From assembly GCA_014529385.2 (NCBI GenBank), contig CM043960.1:77835910-77899909 (forward strand): a DNA stretch of 64,000 bases, given 5' to 3'. This stretch comes from Adiantum capillus-veneris. Its lineage: Eukaryota > Streptophyta > Polypodiopsida > Polypodiales > Pteridaceae. Of this stretch, positions 1-11,933 are shown piece after piece. How positions within the stretch are numbered: position 1 is the first letter of the stretch; every line of letters begins with the position of its first letter. Position numbers and translations under genes: made by a program. Under the pieces are notes generated by a model. It did not search any database. It was not told the DNA's origin and saw only the letters and a list, made by a program, of their open reading frames with translations.

Positions 1-907
1 TTGTGGGCTTCGAAAATGTCGCGCGAAAAAGGACGAAATCTCTCTCTGCAAAGGCTCCGAGTGGAAATGAGGTGGTTTTAGCCTACCATGGATACCTATA
101 CCTGGACTTCCGAACCAAATTTCCCTAGATTCCCCCGTTAGTCCTACTAGGCCGTGAAATCTATGTTAGACTCAAAAATTTCCTTAATCGGATTCCTGTA
201 GCTCATTCTGCTAGAATTTTGCAAAAGTAGGCCTGGCCGCCTAATTTAGGCTTCTTGCTTCCCTCTTCTGATTTCACTGAAGATTTTTGTGCTTGTGCTT
301 TTAATCACCATCGTGTCTTCAATTTTCCATATGAGCTTCCCATCTATTTATTATTAATTTTGACATGTTTATTTGAAAAAATTAAAGAAAATAGCAAAAT
401 GCTCTAAAAAAGTAAAGTAAAAATCCAATAATTAATAAAATCACTTGAAAACACAGATTTATTGTTTTTTGTTGGATTTCTCCATTTTTAAGCCTCCTTA
501 TTAACAAAAATGATGGAAAATACCCAAAAAATGACTATTTTTGATGATTTTCTGATAGTATATACATTATTTACACTCATTAGAAAGATATTATCAATGA
601 ATTTTCCCTTGCTGATGAATTATAAGGGCATTATTAGGTACTTTTGCAAAAAATCACACGTTAACATGTAACTTTTTCCTCCCTCTTCAAACATTGCCCT
701 TAATTACTTAGTACTTAGTGCCCTTCCATCCCTCCTAGACGGCATACTCCGGGACGACTGCATGCATGGTTTGAACAATTGTGTCTATGCATAGCCATGA
801 TTGGCTCTACCATGATATGAAGATCAATGCAATTCAAACCAATATGTTGTGCAAGAGCTGGGTCTTGAGTAATTAACTAAAGGGTTTCCGATGTCGAGGT
901 TTGCTGC
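1..907. other. AT-rich non-coding flank
   Basis: I see no gene, RNA or recognisable repeat boundary. Both strands are broken by frequent stops and runs of A and T. The stretch ends where the long repeat starting TGAGGCGG begins. It could be the target DNA into which the Ty3 element was inserted. Confidence 0.5.
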
Positions 908-1082
908 TGAGGCGGTCCGGGGCGGGAAACAAGAAGAGTGGCCTCTAAGCACTTTTATAGGCTTCCGTACTGCTCAATTGGGTTGGGGTTGGAAAAAAAC
1001 AGCGAACACACACACAAACCCGCAACCTAACCCTACACAAATTTGGGGCACCACCTAGTTTTGGATGCGAACTAGGATGCGT

Positions 1083-1142
<60 letters not shown>

Positions 1143-3499
1143 TGCTCGGGCTGCTTTGAAATGTATCGGCAATGATCAAGCAAACACAATTATGTATGTA
1201 AGAAAGAAAGAGAAGGGGGAGGGGATGCTTGTTGCATTAATACCTTCTTACAAATCTGTCACGACCAATAAAAGTGAGATTAGTATTTGTTCAACATAGC
1301 TTGAGTAAATTACACCACAAGAAAAGCCACCCCAATCACTGTCTTAAGGCCAGGGGAGTCCTCTCCACCCTGTTGCCCTCTTACAGTATGTGGAATTTAT
1401 GACAACACCTAGAGACAAGCTATCAAGAGCTTAAAAAAACACCAAGACACTTACACATCATTTTTTTCCATTACTTTACGTTGGAAGAGAGACAAAGTAT
1501 CCAAGATTAGTCCAAATCCACCCTCCTTGATTCAGCAAATGTTGGGCTTACACTTAGTAGGAGAAATGATAGATTTCCTACTCTCAATTGAATGATCACT
1601 CTCTCTTACAATGGCATAGAGTTTCCTTGCTAATCACCCCTAATACAACACATGCATATGCATAAGACAATGAGCTTCCACTCAAGAGCTCCTTCTATAG
1701 AGGTTGAGCTTGGCTTCTCAAGCTATAGCATAGTGCTCTTGCTTATGGCTCCCCCATTTTTGTGCTAGCTACACCCTCCTTTTATAGCAATTTTGAGGGC
1801 TAGGGTTACTCCTCTAACCATGGTTGGGTTAGAATTTCTTTTGCTTGGAATTATCAAGAAGTTGGTGTGGATAGATGAAGAAGAGAGAGAGGAGAGAAGT
1901 GGAGGTGATAGGACTTTTCATAGTAGGTTAGTGTTAGTAAATTAGTAGAGTTAGTATTTTTATTGATTTACAAATGGAATTGGATATTTACAATGGGAGT
2001 ATCCATGTAGGATACAAATAAGGAATAAAAAACTCTTAATATGTAAGAAAATATGGATTTCTTACAATGTTGATGCTCCAAGTGTCTTGAGAAGGGTCAA
2101 TTTTGACGCTTGTTGATGGTCCACTAGCTTTGACGGTACGTTTTTTCTCCACTCTTGACCTTCCTTGAGAGCCAAGGTAAGTGAACATGAGTAATCAATC
2201 ACCATGATGCTGTCTTTCAAGAGAAGAGGCTGAATTTTGTGGTTTTTTTTATAGATATGGGTAATATGGATGAGGAAAAATGAGACTAGGTGGTCAATTT
2301 TGGAATAGAAGTGTGTGTAGGAGACATGAGTTCACCATGGTTTCTCTTATTCTTCAAGGTTGAGAAGAAGGTGAGTAGGGTGCAGAGAGGAGTGGTGAGA
2401 GAGGTAGGGATGATGAGTGGAGAAGTGTGTGTGAAAGAGGAAAATGATAAAGTGGAAGAGGGAGTGTGGCTGCATAGCATGGGCAAACTGGGGTCCACCA
2501 ATAAAATCATAGCTCACAGCTCGTAGCTCAAAAAAATATGAAAAAAGTTGAGGTAAAAGTTCAGCTCATGAGCTACACCTTTTGTTTGTATCACCTTTTC
2601 AAATTCGGGGAGCATGGGATCTTTAAAAATTCAGCAAAATCGACTGTTTTTTCCACTGCACAAAGTTCATGTGAGGTCCTTCTTTGGATGATTCTTTTGA
2701 ATACCTCCAAGAGTGAGCTCCCCATCGTGCATGCATGCATGCCACATACCCTTGACCTTATTTGGTAGGTCTATAATTGAAGATATTGTTGAGATCATGA
2801 TATAAGTGAATAGTACAACTAAGAAAATCAAATATTGAGGGGTCTAAAAAAATATGTACATGTCAAATATAAATAACATAGGTGGAAAAAATATTAAGGG
2901 GTCAAAATAAATCTCTCTCATTATAAGTCTACCATAAAAAGATGAATATTTTTTGCGATCTAATTTATGAGAGTAATAGAGAATAGATGTAGGAAGGAAA
3001 AAATCACAATAGTGAAAAAATATACACATAAATAGAACTAGTTTTTTTGGATTTTTGTTGGGATGGAGTTACACCAAAAATAAGAGAAGCTTGCATGAAA
3101 TTATTTTTATATGGAATAAAGAGTATGCAAAATGGTAAGAAAAAATATGGTAATGTTGAGTCAATGTACATAGCATAAATAACACACACCTAAGTATAAA
3201 TATTTAAATAAATACCAAAATAATTATAAAAAATCCTTTTATTTAGGCCTTATATACAATAAAATTTTTACACACAAATGGGCCATAATATACTTATATT
3301 TTCTATATATTTTATTTTTTTTACTCAACTAGCCCAGTAACTAGCTAATTGAGGGTTTTTAAGAAAATATGGAGAAAGTCCCTAACTCACACACGCCTAT
3401 GTACAGTGAAATGGTAGGGATAGCCACAGTGTTTGGATGATTTTGGTAGGCTGGGTTAACTCACTATGGCAATTACGGAGAGCCAAAAAACGGCTATCA
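908..3499 (-). repeat. 3' LTR of Ty3 element A (proposed, ~2.6 kb)
   Basis: On the plus strand the block starts TGAGGCGG at 908 and ends GGCTATCA at 3499, giving TG...CA ends. A purine tract on the minus strand lies just beyond the 3499 end. Its first ~454 bp (908-1361), including a (GA)n tract, recur at 9426-9923 with a handful of base differences and a longer (GA)n. The remaining ~2.1 kb has no partner, because the other LTR is cut at 9923. The long size is inferred from the purine tract and the TG/CA ends. A short ~0.45-kb LTR plus 2.1 kb of 3' non-coding DNA is the alternative. No gene is visible inside. Confidence 0.6.
1084..1140. repeat. (GA)n microsatellite inside the LTR
   Basis: About 55 bp of uninterrupted GA, inside the LTR of element A. 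The partner LTR carries the same tract, expanded, at 9596-9690. Confidence 0.95.
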
Positions 3500-3503
3500 T
3501 TAG

Positions 3504-3512
3504 CCCTCCCCC
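3504..3512 (-). promoter_or_regulatory. Polypurine tract of Ty3 element A
   Basis: The minus strand reads GGGGGAGGG, followed 4 bases later by TGATAGCC, the proposed start of the 3' LTR. It lies 16 bases after the integrase stop codon, which is where a plus-strand primer site is expected. Confidence 0.65.
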
Positions 3513-3527
3513 AGGATGATGGTATAT

Positions 3528-5537
3528 TCATGTACCATCATAGAGCATATTTTTCAAAGAGAGTGCTTCAGAGTTCTTGATGAGATCTTCATTGTTTGGC
3601 CCCTCAGAATTTTGGTTTGAGTTACACTCATGCTTCACGGAACAATACCTACATGAGATAGCTGCCTTTTGACAGATCTTTGGTAAATCCTTTGGTAGAA
3701 GACGACTCAAATAAGGCTTCAAGCGATACCCGTTTACCTTCCTGGAGTGCTCTTTCCCATTCAAGTCCATAAGTTGATAGTAACTTGAATTGAAAGCCTT
3801 CTTAACTATGTATGGCCCCTGCCATCTAGTTTCAAATTTGGCATCAAAACGATTATCGAGTCGATTGTCATACCTTATCACAAGATCTCCTTCATTTATG
3901 CCTTTGTTCTTCAGTTTCTTGTCAAGCTTTTCCTTCGTCTGTGTGGCTTTCCTCTTATAGCACTCGTATACTTTTTCTCTTTTCCACTCAAGCTCAGCTA
4001 GGGTAAGAAGTCGATCCATCCATGCTTCTTGATCATCTTGTGCTGCTTTGCCATGAAGTCGCATTGTTGGAATGTTGAGCTCAATTGGTTGTAAAGCCTC
4101 TTGACCATAGACCAAGTGAAATGGTGTAAACTCTGTGGATTCCCTGTATGTGGTTCGATACGCCCACAAGTCACCATCCAAAAAGTCATCCCACAACTTT
4201 GTCTTGTTTCTCACCATCTTTCTAATGATGCCTGCAATGACACCATTAGCTTTTTCTACCAGACCATTGGATTGGGGATAGTAGGGTGTACTATGACGAT
4301 GTAGAATGTGAAGTTCTTCACAGACCTCTGTGAGCAAGCCCTTTCTAAACCTTAGACCATTATCAGAAACAATCTCCAAAGGTGTACAACAAATGTGAGT
4401 GTAGACAAATTTGCTCACTGTCCTCTGATTTACCTTTGCCACACTTTGTGCTTCCACCCACCTAGTCATATAGTCTACAGCCACTAGAATGTAGAGTTTA
4501 CCATTTTTTGTCCTAGGGAGAGGACCCATAGCATCAATGCCCCACTTTTCAAAGGGTCCATTTGCAAGCACGATTTGCCTTGGACCATAAACCAATCTTC
4601 TATTCCCATTTACTTGACAATTGTGACAACTTTTACACCAACGTTGGACATCCACATGCAGACTTGACCAAACATACCCCGCAAGCAAAATCTTCTTCAC
4701 AGTTAACTCTTGGGCAAAATGACCAGCACATGCCTCTTTATGCAAACCTTTTAGAATGGCTGGAATTTCCTTGATAGTTGGTACTCTTCTGCACACTTGA
4801 TCCTTCCCTCTTTGATAGAGGGATCCTTCTAGAAAGAGATACGCGCTTGCCTTTTTCATGAGTCTCCTCTTCTGAGCCTTCGTGAAGTCTTGTGGAAACT
4901 CACCCTCCAAAATGTAGCTAATAATGGGATTCAATGACTCCAATCCCTGGTATCTCGGTTGCTTGACAGTTGCTGCCACCATGATGACCTGCACTTCTTT
5001 CTCAACACATGTAACTGCTTGTTGTGCAAGTAAATCGACATCTTCATTTTGTTTCCTAGGAATATGATATAGTTGCACTTTTTCAAACTGATTAAACATC
5101 CTACGAATGGCATGAACTTTTGTCCTTAAGCTTTCATTCTTGCATGCCCAAATGCCTAAAATTTGCTTCACAATGAGAAGTGCATCCCCTTTTACCATGA
5201 GACGTTGTATACCTTGGCCAATGCATATCTTTAAACCATGAAGTAGTGTGTCGTATTCTGCTTCATTGTTGCTAGTTGAACCTGGTAGATTGACCTTCTC
5301 TTTCATGACCACCTCTCCACTTGGGTTGAGCAATACTAGCCCTCCCCCTGCTTTTCCTGTGACTCATCGAAAAGCTCCATCAAAGAACAAGGTAAAAGCA
5401 TTACGAATACTTTTAGGTGGTGGCAATGGTAGGGTCTTTACTTCAGGCACCTTAATCTCCTTCTCATGTACCCTATAAGTAAGGATCCCTGCCAATTGTG
5501 CACGCACACTATCTTCTACCTTGAAAGAGTATTGGAA
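3528..5537 (-). pseudogene. Ty3 element A: plant-type RNase H plus integrase
   Basis: The C-terminal part of the polyprotein. It opens with an RNase H1-like domain (FFDGAF near 5380, then NNEAEY, KGDALL and NEDVDLLA), separate from the RT-linked RNase H and broken by a TGA at 5364. The uninterrupted ORF from 5333 to 3528 (601 codons) then carries a full integrase: HKEACAGH and CKSCHNC zinc-binding residues, catalytic Asp in GIDAMGP, Asp in VSDNGLRF and Glu in SNGLVEKAN, then a C-terminal GDLVIRY/RWQGPYIV region typical of Ty3 integrases. No chromodomain is visible. The integrase itself looks complete. The upstream stops mean it could only be made from another copy or by readthrough. Confidence 0.85.
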
Positions 5538-5756
5538 CTATTGCAATTCCATAATCCACTTTGAGATCCTAGTGCTAAGATTCATTTGAGATGACACCCA
5601 AGGAAATAAATTTTCTGCAGTGAGAATTACAAAAGGTTTTGGTAGCAAGTAGGATCTAAACTTTCTCATCGCAAACATGAGAGACAGCATCATGAGTTCT
5701 GCCTCCTTGTAGCCTCTCTCCAAATCATTCATGACCCTACTTACAAAGTAGATGGG
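5538..5756 (-). pseudogene. Ty3 element A: RT-linked RNase H, C-terminal part
   Basis: Continues the RT frame after a TGA at 5757 and ends at a TAG at 5538. The text YKEAELMMLSLMFAMRKF resembles the tether/RNase H segment that follows RT in Ty3 elements, and TRISKWIMELQ matches the end of that domain. Both stops fall in the middle of conserved text, so this is decay rather than a natural gene end. Confidence 0.7.
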
Positions 5757-6977
5757 TCACATCCTGGTACTGTGGGGATCTTGTTGTAATAAAACTGCAC
5801 CAATTGTTTCCTTCCCAACACTAGAGCTAACAAAGAATGTATACTCCCAACAAGGAGGCATGAGTATTGGTAGCTCTGACAAAATGACTTTAATGTTACA
5901 AAAGTACTCTTCAAGCTCATAAGACCATGAAAATTCTACTTGTTGTGTCAACTTTTGCAAAGGATGAAGCAACTCCGAAGCTAAGTGAATAAAGCGTGAC
6001 ATATACTTCACCTTTTGAATGAATGAGATGACCTCTTTGAGATTCTTGGGTGATGGGAGCTCAATAAGAGCCTTTGCCTTTGAAGGATCCACTTCAATGC
6101 CTTTATAGGAAACCTTGTGACCAAGCAAGATCACTTCATCCTCACCTATGTGACACTTGTCGGGGTTGAGTTGACCTCCCATGTCGTAGAGCTTCTTTAA
6201 ACCTTCTTCTACCCTTTGTGGATGCAATGATTTTGAGCTATAAATGCAAAAATCATCAATAAAAACTCTAATGGACTTTCCAAAGAATGCTTGAAACACC
6301 ATGTTCATGAAGCGTTGGAAAGTTGGAGGAGCATTTTTCAGACCAAATGGCATGACTCTAAAAGCATAACAACCCCAAGGAGTGATGAAGGTTGTTTTCA
6401 ACTGATCTTCCAATGCGATACCTATTTGAAAGTAACCCGAGTAGCCATCACACACAGTGTACTTCTCATGACCAGCTACCTCATTTAGTATCTCATCTTG
6501 AAATGGGAGAGTAAAGTGATCTCTTTTTGTTGCCTCATTGAGTGGACGGTAATCCACACACACCCTCCACTTGCCGTTCTTCTTGGGAGTGACAACAACG
6601 GGAGAGACCCACTTTGAATTCTCCACTGGATAAATGAAACCTGCTACTAGAAGCTTTCTTACCTCCTTGAGTAAAGCCTGCTCCTTGATGACTCCTAGCC
6701 TTCGTAGCTTCTGAGCCTTAGGTGTGGCCTTTGGCTTCAACTCAATTTTGTGTTGAACAGCATCTACTCCATGCACATTGGTGTATTATTTAGCAAAAAT
6801 CCTAGGAAATTTCCTTAGCACACATTTGAACTCCTCTCTTTCGTCCTTTGTAAGTGTTGTAGACAACATACCTTCTAACATTCCTTCATCTTGCACATTT
6901 TGGTTCTCTTGGGAACCTACCTCTTCCAAACCTGGGCAAGAGGTCTCTTGGTTGTTTGGATTAAACCTTACCCCCAT
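5757..6977 (-). pseudogene. Ty3 element A: reverse transcriptase
   Basis: Copies element RNA into DNA. RT motifs are present in order: SPVVVTPKKNGKWRVCVDYR, the FTLPFQDEIL region, MPFGLKNAPPTFQRFM, the catalytic FIDDF, and LLGHKVS in the thumb. The ORF from 6776 to 5757 (339 codons) is open. A TAA at 6783 separates it from the 63-codon linker 6977-6786, which is in the same frame and reads through to the protease. The domain ends in GAVLLQQD, the start of RNase H, before the TGA at 5757. Catalytic residues look intact. Confidence 0.87.
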
Positions 6978-7043
6978 GACTTCGATGGAGGACTCTTCTT
7001 CAGTAATGATGCCGCTACTTTCTCCTTCTGAAGTGCTATCGGT

Positions 7044-7817
7044 CTAGCCTTCCTCCGTCTCACTTTGAGATGATTCTTCATGGAGCTCCTCTTGGCGTTT
7101 CTCCTTCATGTCAAAGACAACCTTCTTATGAATGTCATTCCTGCAAATTAGCTTTCCACTCTCCCAATCCTGCAAAGCTCGCATTTTTATTAGCCATGGT
7201 CTCCCTAGGATAAATGGGTAACCATTTCCTTTGGTAGACATGACATAGAAATCCACTACCTTCTTAATGCCAAAGGCCTCCACAAAAACATTTTTACAAA
7301 TACCTACACACCTAGCTTTGCTATTTTTTGCCATCTTGACTTTAATTTCAGGTGTCTCATGGATGTGCATGCCTAGTTTTTGCATGAGTCCTTCTGTCAT
7401 AATGCAAATTTGTGCACCCCCATCCACTAGACCTTTCCTAACCAATCTTCCTTTGATGTAACAATCTAGCACAGGTGTAATATCCTCATTCATTTCAGCA
7501 TGTGCAATTTTTACAACAGGAACACTCTCTTTTATCTTTCTCCTAGTGCTAACTACCTTCGTTAAATCCCTCCTAACTTGTGGGCATAATGCAAGAAACT
7601 GAGGCCATGAGATAGCAAAACCCTTACCTCTCATGTCTTCCAATAGGTTGTATGGAGCCATACCATGTCCAAGAGGGAAGTCTTGGAGGTTGATATGACG
7701 TCGAGTCCTCTTAGCTTCCTTGGTCTCCTTTGCCTTCTTGCCTCGTCCATGGTCACTCTGTGATGTGACACCTTCTTTCTCTTTACCTTTTCCTCGGCCA
7801 CGCTTAATGCCATTTGC
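7044..7817 (-). pseudogene. Ty3 element A: gag-protease linker and aspartic protease
   Basis: In the gag frame after a TAA at 7818. A basic linker of about 50 codons leads to the retropepsin-like domain, with LVDGGAQICIM as the active-site region and FILGRPWL near its end. The active-site triplet is Asp-Gly-Gly rather than the usual Asp-Ser/Thr-Gly. I believe such DGGA forms occur in some plant Ty3 lineages, but I cannot check that here. The frame ends at a TAG at 7044 and continues in the same frame to the RT linker. Confidence 0.75.
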
Positions 7818-8798
7818 TTACATGTCAACCTCATTTGAGTTTGTCACCTCTACCACATGCACATTTGGATCTGGCAAAGGTGGAACTCCTTCTACCCCTT
7901 GTGGAGGTGGTCTTGGTCCATTTGGTCTTTGTAGAAGCCTTGGTTGTTGACCAGTTCCTTCACCTGCATTCATCACTGGGTAATTCAAGTTAGGTCTCCC
8001 TGGCTCCCCACGGGGCCAAGGACAATTATACATCCCATGTCTAGACTCTCCGCAATTACAACATTGCAAGAGTCTCCTAGGTCGTGGATCTCGCTCTTCA
8101 GACTTCTTTGCTTGTCCCTTTGGACCTACAGCTTGTGCAAGGTGAATTGACAAGTTGCTTAAAGATTCATTTAAATTATCAATCACTTCCGCCATTACCT
8201 CAGGAAGCTCCCTAGATGTTGATGCTTGTGACTTACCTTTGGGTCTAAGACCTTCTATTGGAACCTCTCCCCTTAGGCACTTGAGTTTTCTATATTTCTC
8301 AGCAGCCCTAGTTTCAGCTGCATCAAAGGTAGCAGGTGCACCCGCCTCAACTTTTATCTTAAGGTCAGGAAAGAGTCCGGCTATGAATCTCTCCTTCTTT
8401 AGGAACTCTACACCATCACCAAGGTTAGCAACATTTCTCACCCATACAGCCCAAAGACGTAGAAACTCTTGCTTGTACAAGTAGTAGTCATCTAGGTCTT
8501 TTTTCTTATGAGAAACAATGTCTTGCCATAGTTTTTGAGTGTTTCGGGGATCAAAGAAGTATCTCTTGAAATGATTCACAACTTCCGTGTAATTCCCTTT
8601 AACTTCCTTAGGCAACGAGTCAAACCAAGTGCTAGCATCTTTCCTAAGGACCACTTCAAACATCTCTACGCGTTCTTGATCAGTTACTATCCTCTTGATA
8701 CGACAAGACATCTTGAAATTTTCTAAAAATAATTCTGCATCCTCTCCAGGCTCTACAAAGAAAAGAGGATATCCAGACATTTGGCGTTGGGCCTCCAT
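7818..8798 (-). CDS. Ty3 element A: gag
   Basis: Capsid/nucleocapsid precursor of 326 codons, open from the Met at 8798 to a TAA at 7818. The capsid part carries the plant retrotransposon gag pattern (KDASTWFDSL, FKRYFFDPRNTQKLWQDI, FIAGLFPDLK). It ends in one zinc knuckle, CNCGESRHGMYNC, of CX2CX4HX4C form, followed by a proline-rich tail. This is the best preserved gene of the element. The TAA interrupts what appears to have been a continuous gag-pol frame. Confidence 0.87.
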   Translation of the reverse strand: MEAQRQMSGYPLFFVEPGEDAELFLENFKMSCRIKRIVTDQERVEMFEVVLRKDASTWFDSLPKEVKGNYTEVVNHFKRYFFDPRNTQKLWQDIVSHKKKDLDDYYLYKQEFLRLWAVWVRNVANLGDGVEFLKKERFIAGLFPDLKIKVEAGAPATFDAAETRAAEKYRKLKCLRGEVPIEGLRPKGKSQASTSRELPEVMAEVIDNLNESLSNLSIHLAQAVGPKGQAKKSEERDPRPRRLLQCCNCGESRHGMYNCPWPRGEPGRPNLNYPVMNAGEGTGQQPRLLQRPNGPRPPPQGVEGVPPLPDPNVHVVEVTNSNEVDM

Positions 8799-9425
8799 TG
8801 AATCAGTTTTAAGGTGACAACACGTTTTTGTTTGTTTGTTTTTTTTATAAAAAAAAAAGATTTACACAGTAATATTTTCTAAATTGCAATCTATTCTACA
8901 ACAAAATAAAAATATTCACATCAAATGACCTATGATAATCAACAAGAGGCAGGATGACAGGGTTTGGTGATGCCAGAATTTCTCCTACTCTTTGGGCACC
9001 AAACATGAACACCATACGTTGTTGAAAGTGGATCTTCCTACTAATTGCAACATTTATTCTAATGTGTGGAGTGAAATGGAAGGGGAAAAACTCTATCTTG
9101 GGCCATTATCTATGGTCTTTGCATGACCTAATGCTTAAAACAAAGAAAAAATATAGACGTCCAAACTAAGGTCGTACCTAATGAGAGGCAAAATAAAGGG
9201 ATTTACTGATGCGTTTATCTCTGCCAACCTAAGGGGACCTAAAATTCTACGAATTACACGTTGAAATTGCAACTTAGTACTAACAATTATGTGTACCTTT
9301 TGCCTTGCAATCGGAATGAAAGGATCATACAAATTCTCATGATTCATGCAAACTACTTGACTATTCTAAAGATTGATCCTACACAAAAACATACACAAGT
9401 TGGTTCCTCAGTGGGGGCACCAATT
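8799..9425 (-). other. 5' leader of Ty3 element A with candidate primer-binding site
   Basis: Non-coding leader between the 5' LTR remnant and gag. On the minus strand the base run TGGTGCCCCCACTGAGGA (9405-9422) starts 3 bases after the LTR's CA end, the right place and TGG start for a tRNA primer site. I do not recognise which tRNA it would pair with. No other feature is seen. Confidence 0.5.
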
Positions 9426-9923
<498 letters not shown>

Positions 9924-10290
9924 TCCTGGACCATTATCAGAAACAATCTCCAAAGGTGTGCCAAATCTACAACAAATGTGAGTGTAGACAAATTTGCTCA
10001 CTCTCATTTACCTTTGCCACACTTTGTGCTTCCACCAACCTAGTCATATAGTCTACAGCCACTAGAATGTAGAGTTTACCATTTTTTTTCTTAGGGAGAG
10101 GACCCATAGCATCAATGCCCCACTTTTCAAAGGGTCCATTTGCAAGCACGATTTGCCTTGGACCATAAACCAATCTTCTATTCCCATTTACCTGACAATT
10201 GTGACAACTTTTACACCAATGTTGGACATCCGGATACATGCAGACTTGGCCAAACATACCCTGCAAACATACCCCACACCCATATCTGAA
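9924..10290 (-). pseudogene. Displaced integrase fragment of a Ty3 element A relative
   Basis: About 340 bp nearly identical to 4360-4680 of element A on the same strand: CKSCHNCQVNG, GIDAMGPLP and the start of DYMTR. It begins in the middle of the catalytic core and ends in the zinc-binding region, so it is a fragment only. Small differences (a 10-bp insertion, a Trp to Leu change after DYMTR) show that it has drifted. It joins the LTR remnant directly on one side and the end of Ty3 element B on the other. Confidence 0.85.
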
Positions 10291-10423
10291 TTGGTTTATC
10301 CTTAAGCTGTGCTTTTGGTACCCAAATTTGCCTGACTCCTTGCATGCTACCTGCAGCATTTGATTGTTGAGGGGATGGAGAAGATTGGCTTCGTGGATTG
10401 GTCTGTTGATTGCTTCTTTTCCA

Positions 10424-10816
10424 TTACTCCTTGCTTGGTGCAATTGGAACAATGAGTTGCCCTCCTTTAGGTGATACCTTTAGCTGATTCATATCCCAAT
10501 CTGGTACTGCTTTGTATGTACGCATCCAGGTAATTCCAAGAATCATCGTCTCATTCATGTGTTCATCTGGCAAGCATACAAACTGATGCGGACATGAACA
10601 TCCATGTACTACCACGTTCAAGTTGACTACTCCCTATGTTGGAGTTGGATTCTTGTTGTATCCTTTGATTGTCGCTATTCTTGCTATCAATGCTTGACTT
10701 GCTTCCTTCTTGTATGTGGAATAAATGGCTGCATTCACTCTAGCTCCTGTGTCTACCAAAGCATTGGTGCTATGATTGTTGAGCTGTACTTTGATGCGCA
10801 GATCCATTCCATCTAA
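10424..10816 (-). pseudogene. Ty3 element B: second retropepsin-like domain after integrase
   Basis: After the stop that ends the integrase tail (10817), the same frame continues with about 130 codons that look like a whole aspartic protease: ALVDTGARVNAAIYS as active site and MILGITWMRTYKAVPDWD as the C-terminal flap/ILG region, with one TAG at 10634 between them. Element B already has a protease in the usual place (DSGAGIA near 15465). A second one at the pol C terminus is not part of standard Ty3 architecture. It may be a real extra domain or a fragment of a different element joined in frame. Confidence 0.6.
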
Positions 10817-11924
10817 CTAGTCGTCATCTGTTAAAACTACGTCTTTAGGTAATTCCCATTGTCGAACATCTAGATCCAAAGTGTGGATGGGAATCGGTAT
10901 TTGTTGATCCTTGAGAGAAGCTTTATGCTTGAGTACCCAAAGTCTAGCCTCCTCTTGAGCTTCATCAATAACCTGTTGTTGCTTCATCTTCCTTTGTTTC
11001 GCTGCATGAATTCTCTCTAACAATTCATTGGTTAGTGACAAATTGTATTTCTTTAAACGACATCCACTAATCCAAATAGCCATTGGTTCACCATCTAGTG
11101 TGGACAATTTTACAGCTCCACTTAAAGATACATCTTCAATGATAAATGGTCTATTTCCATTTTTTTAAAACTTTGGAATGTGCTGCTTAAGGGAATAGAC
11201 TAAAACTAAGTCCCCTTTTTTGAAGATTTTTGTGATTAACTGGGAATCAAAAAACTGTTTTTGTTTCCGCTTTTGTGCATAGACATGAGCTACAACAGTT
11301 AGCCTTAACTCATCTAGCTTTTCCAAATCTTCAAGTCTTTCTGACAATTCATGTCCAGTCCACTCAAGATTCTGTGCTACCCTTAATGTCCGCAATAGAA
11401 ATTCTATTGGCAGTATGGCATCAAGACCATAAACAAGGTTAAAGGGTGTAGCATTTAGAGTTGTTTTGAATGAAACTCGATAAGCCCATAGAGCATCATG
11501 GAGATTCATTTCCCACTTTTTCCTTCCTGAACTAACCACTTTGGTCAGTACCGAGCTAAGAATTTTATTCGTATGCTCAGCTTGTCCGTTTTCTTGTGGG
11601 TGATAGGGAGCTGATTTGTTATGGATGACCATAAACTCATTAAGAAAATACTCTATTACCTCATTGAGGAAATAAGTTTCCTGATCACTGACAATCCCTA
11701 TTGGCAGTCCATATCTCATGAATACATACTCATATAAGAATGCAACAGTGGTTCTGGCACCATTCTTTTGAGTCGCTTTTAGCCTCAGCCCATTTGGTCA
11801 AATAGTCCGTAGCTACAATGATATATTGAGCTTGGGTTCTATAAGCAGGTGGATGTATCGGTCCAACAAAATCTATACCCCATTTTGCGAAGGCTCTGGC
11901 CCCCATCATTGGTCTTAAGGGCAT
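10817..11924 (-). pseudogene. Ty3 element B: integrase catalytic core and C terminus
   Basis: DDE integrase in pieces. 11924-11730 holds GIDFVGPIHPP (first Asp) and DYLTKWAEAK, then shifts frame. 11719-11165 holds VSDQETYF (second Asp), PQENGQAEHTNK (Glu) and the DALWAYR...NLVYG and GDLVLVY segments. A further block from 11107 to 10817 (TLDGEPMAIWISGCRLKKY) is the tail. All three catalytic residues are still readable but the frame is broken. Confidence 0.8.
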
Positions 11925-11933
11925 GCTGTCTAC

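Noticed and set aside
945-1172. Ser/Leu-repeat and Arg/Glu-repeat proteins over (GA)n/(CT)n tracts here and at 9353-9850, 47290-47702, 52675-53363 and 58073-58462
   Set aside because: They are translations of dinucleotide repeats, with no domain and no conserved flanks.
908-1361. Taking 908-1361 as a complete short LTR of element A
   Set aside because: A purine tract and a TG/CA boundary at 3499-3512 fit a 2.6-kb LTR better, and the right copy is visibly truncated. The short version remains an alternative.
3528-8798. In-frame stops as recoding, RNA editing or an altered genetic code
   Set aside because: All three stop codons occur, at unrelated places, in several elements, alongside frameshifts in others. 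Ordinary decay explains them.
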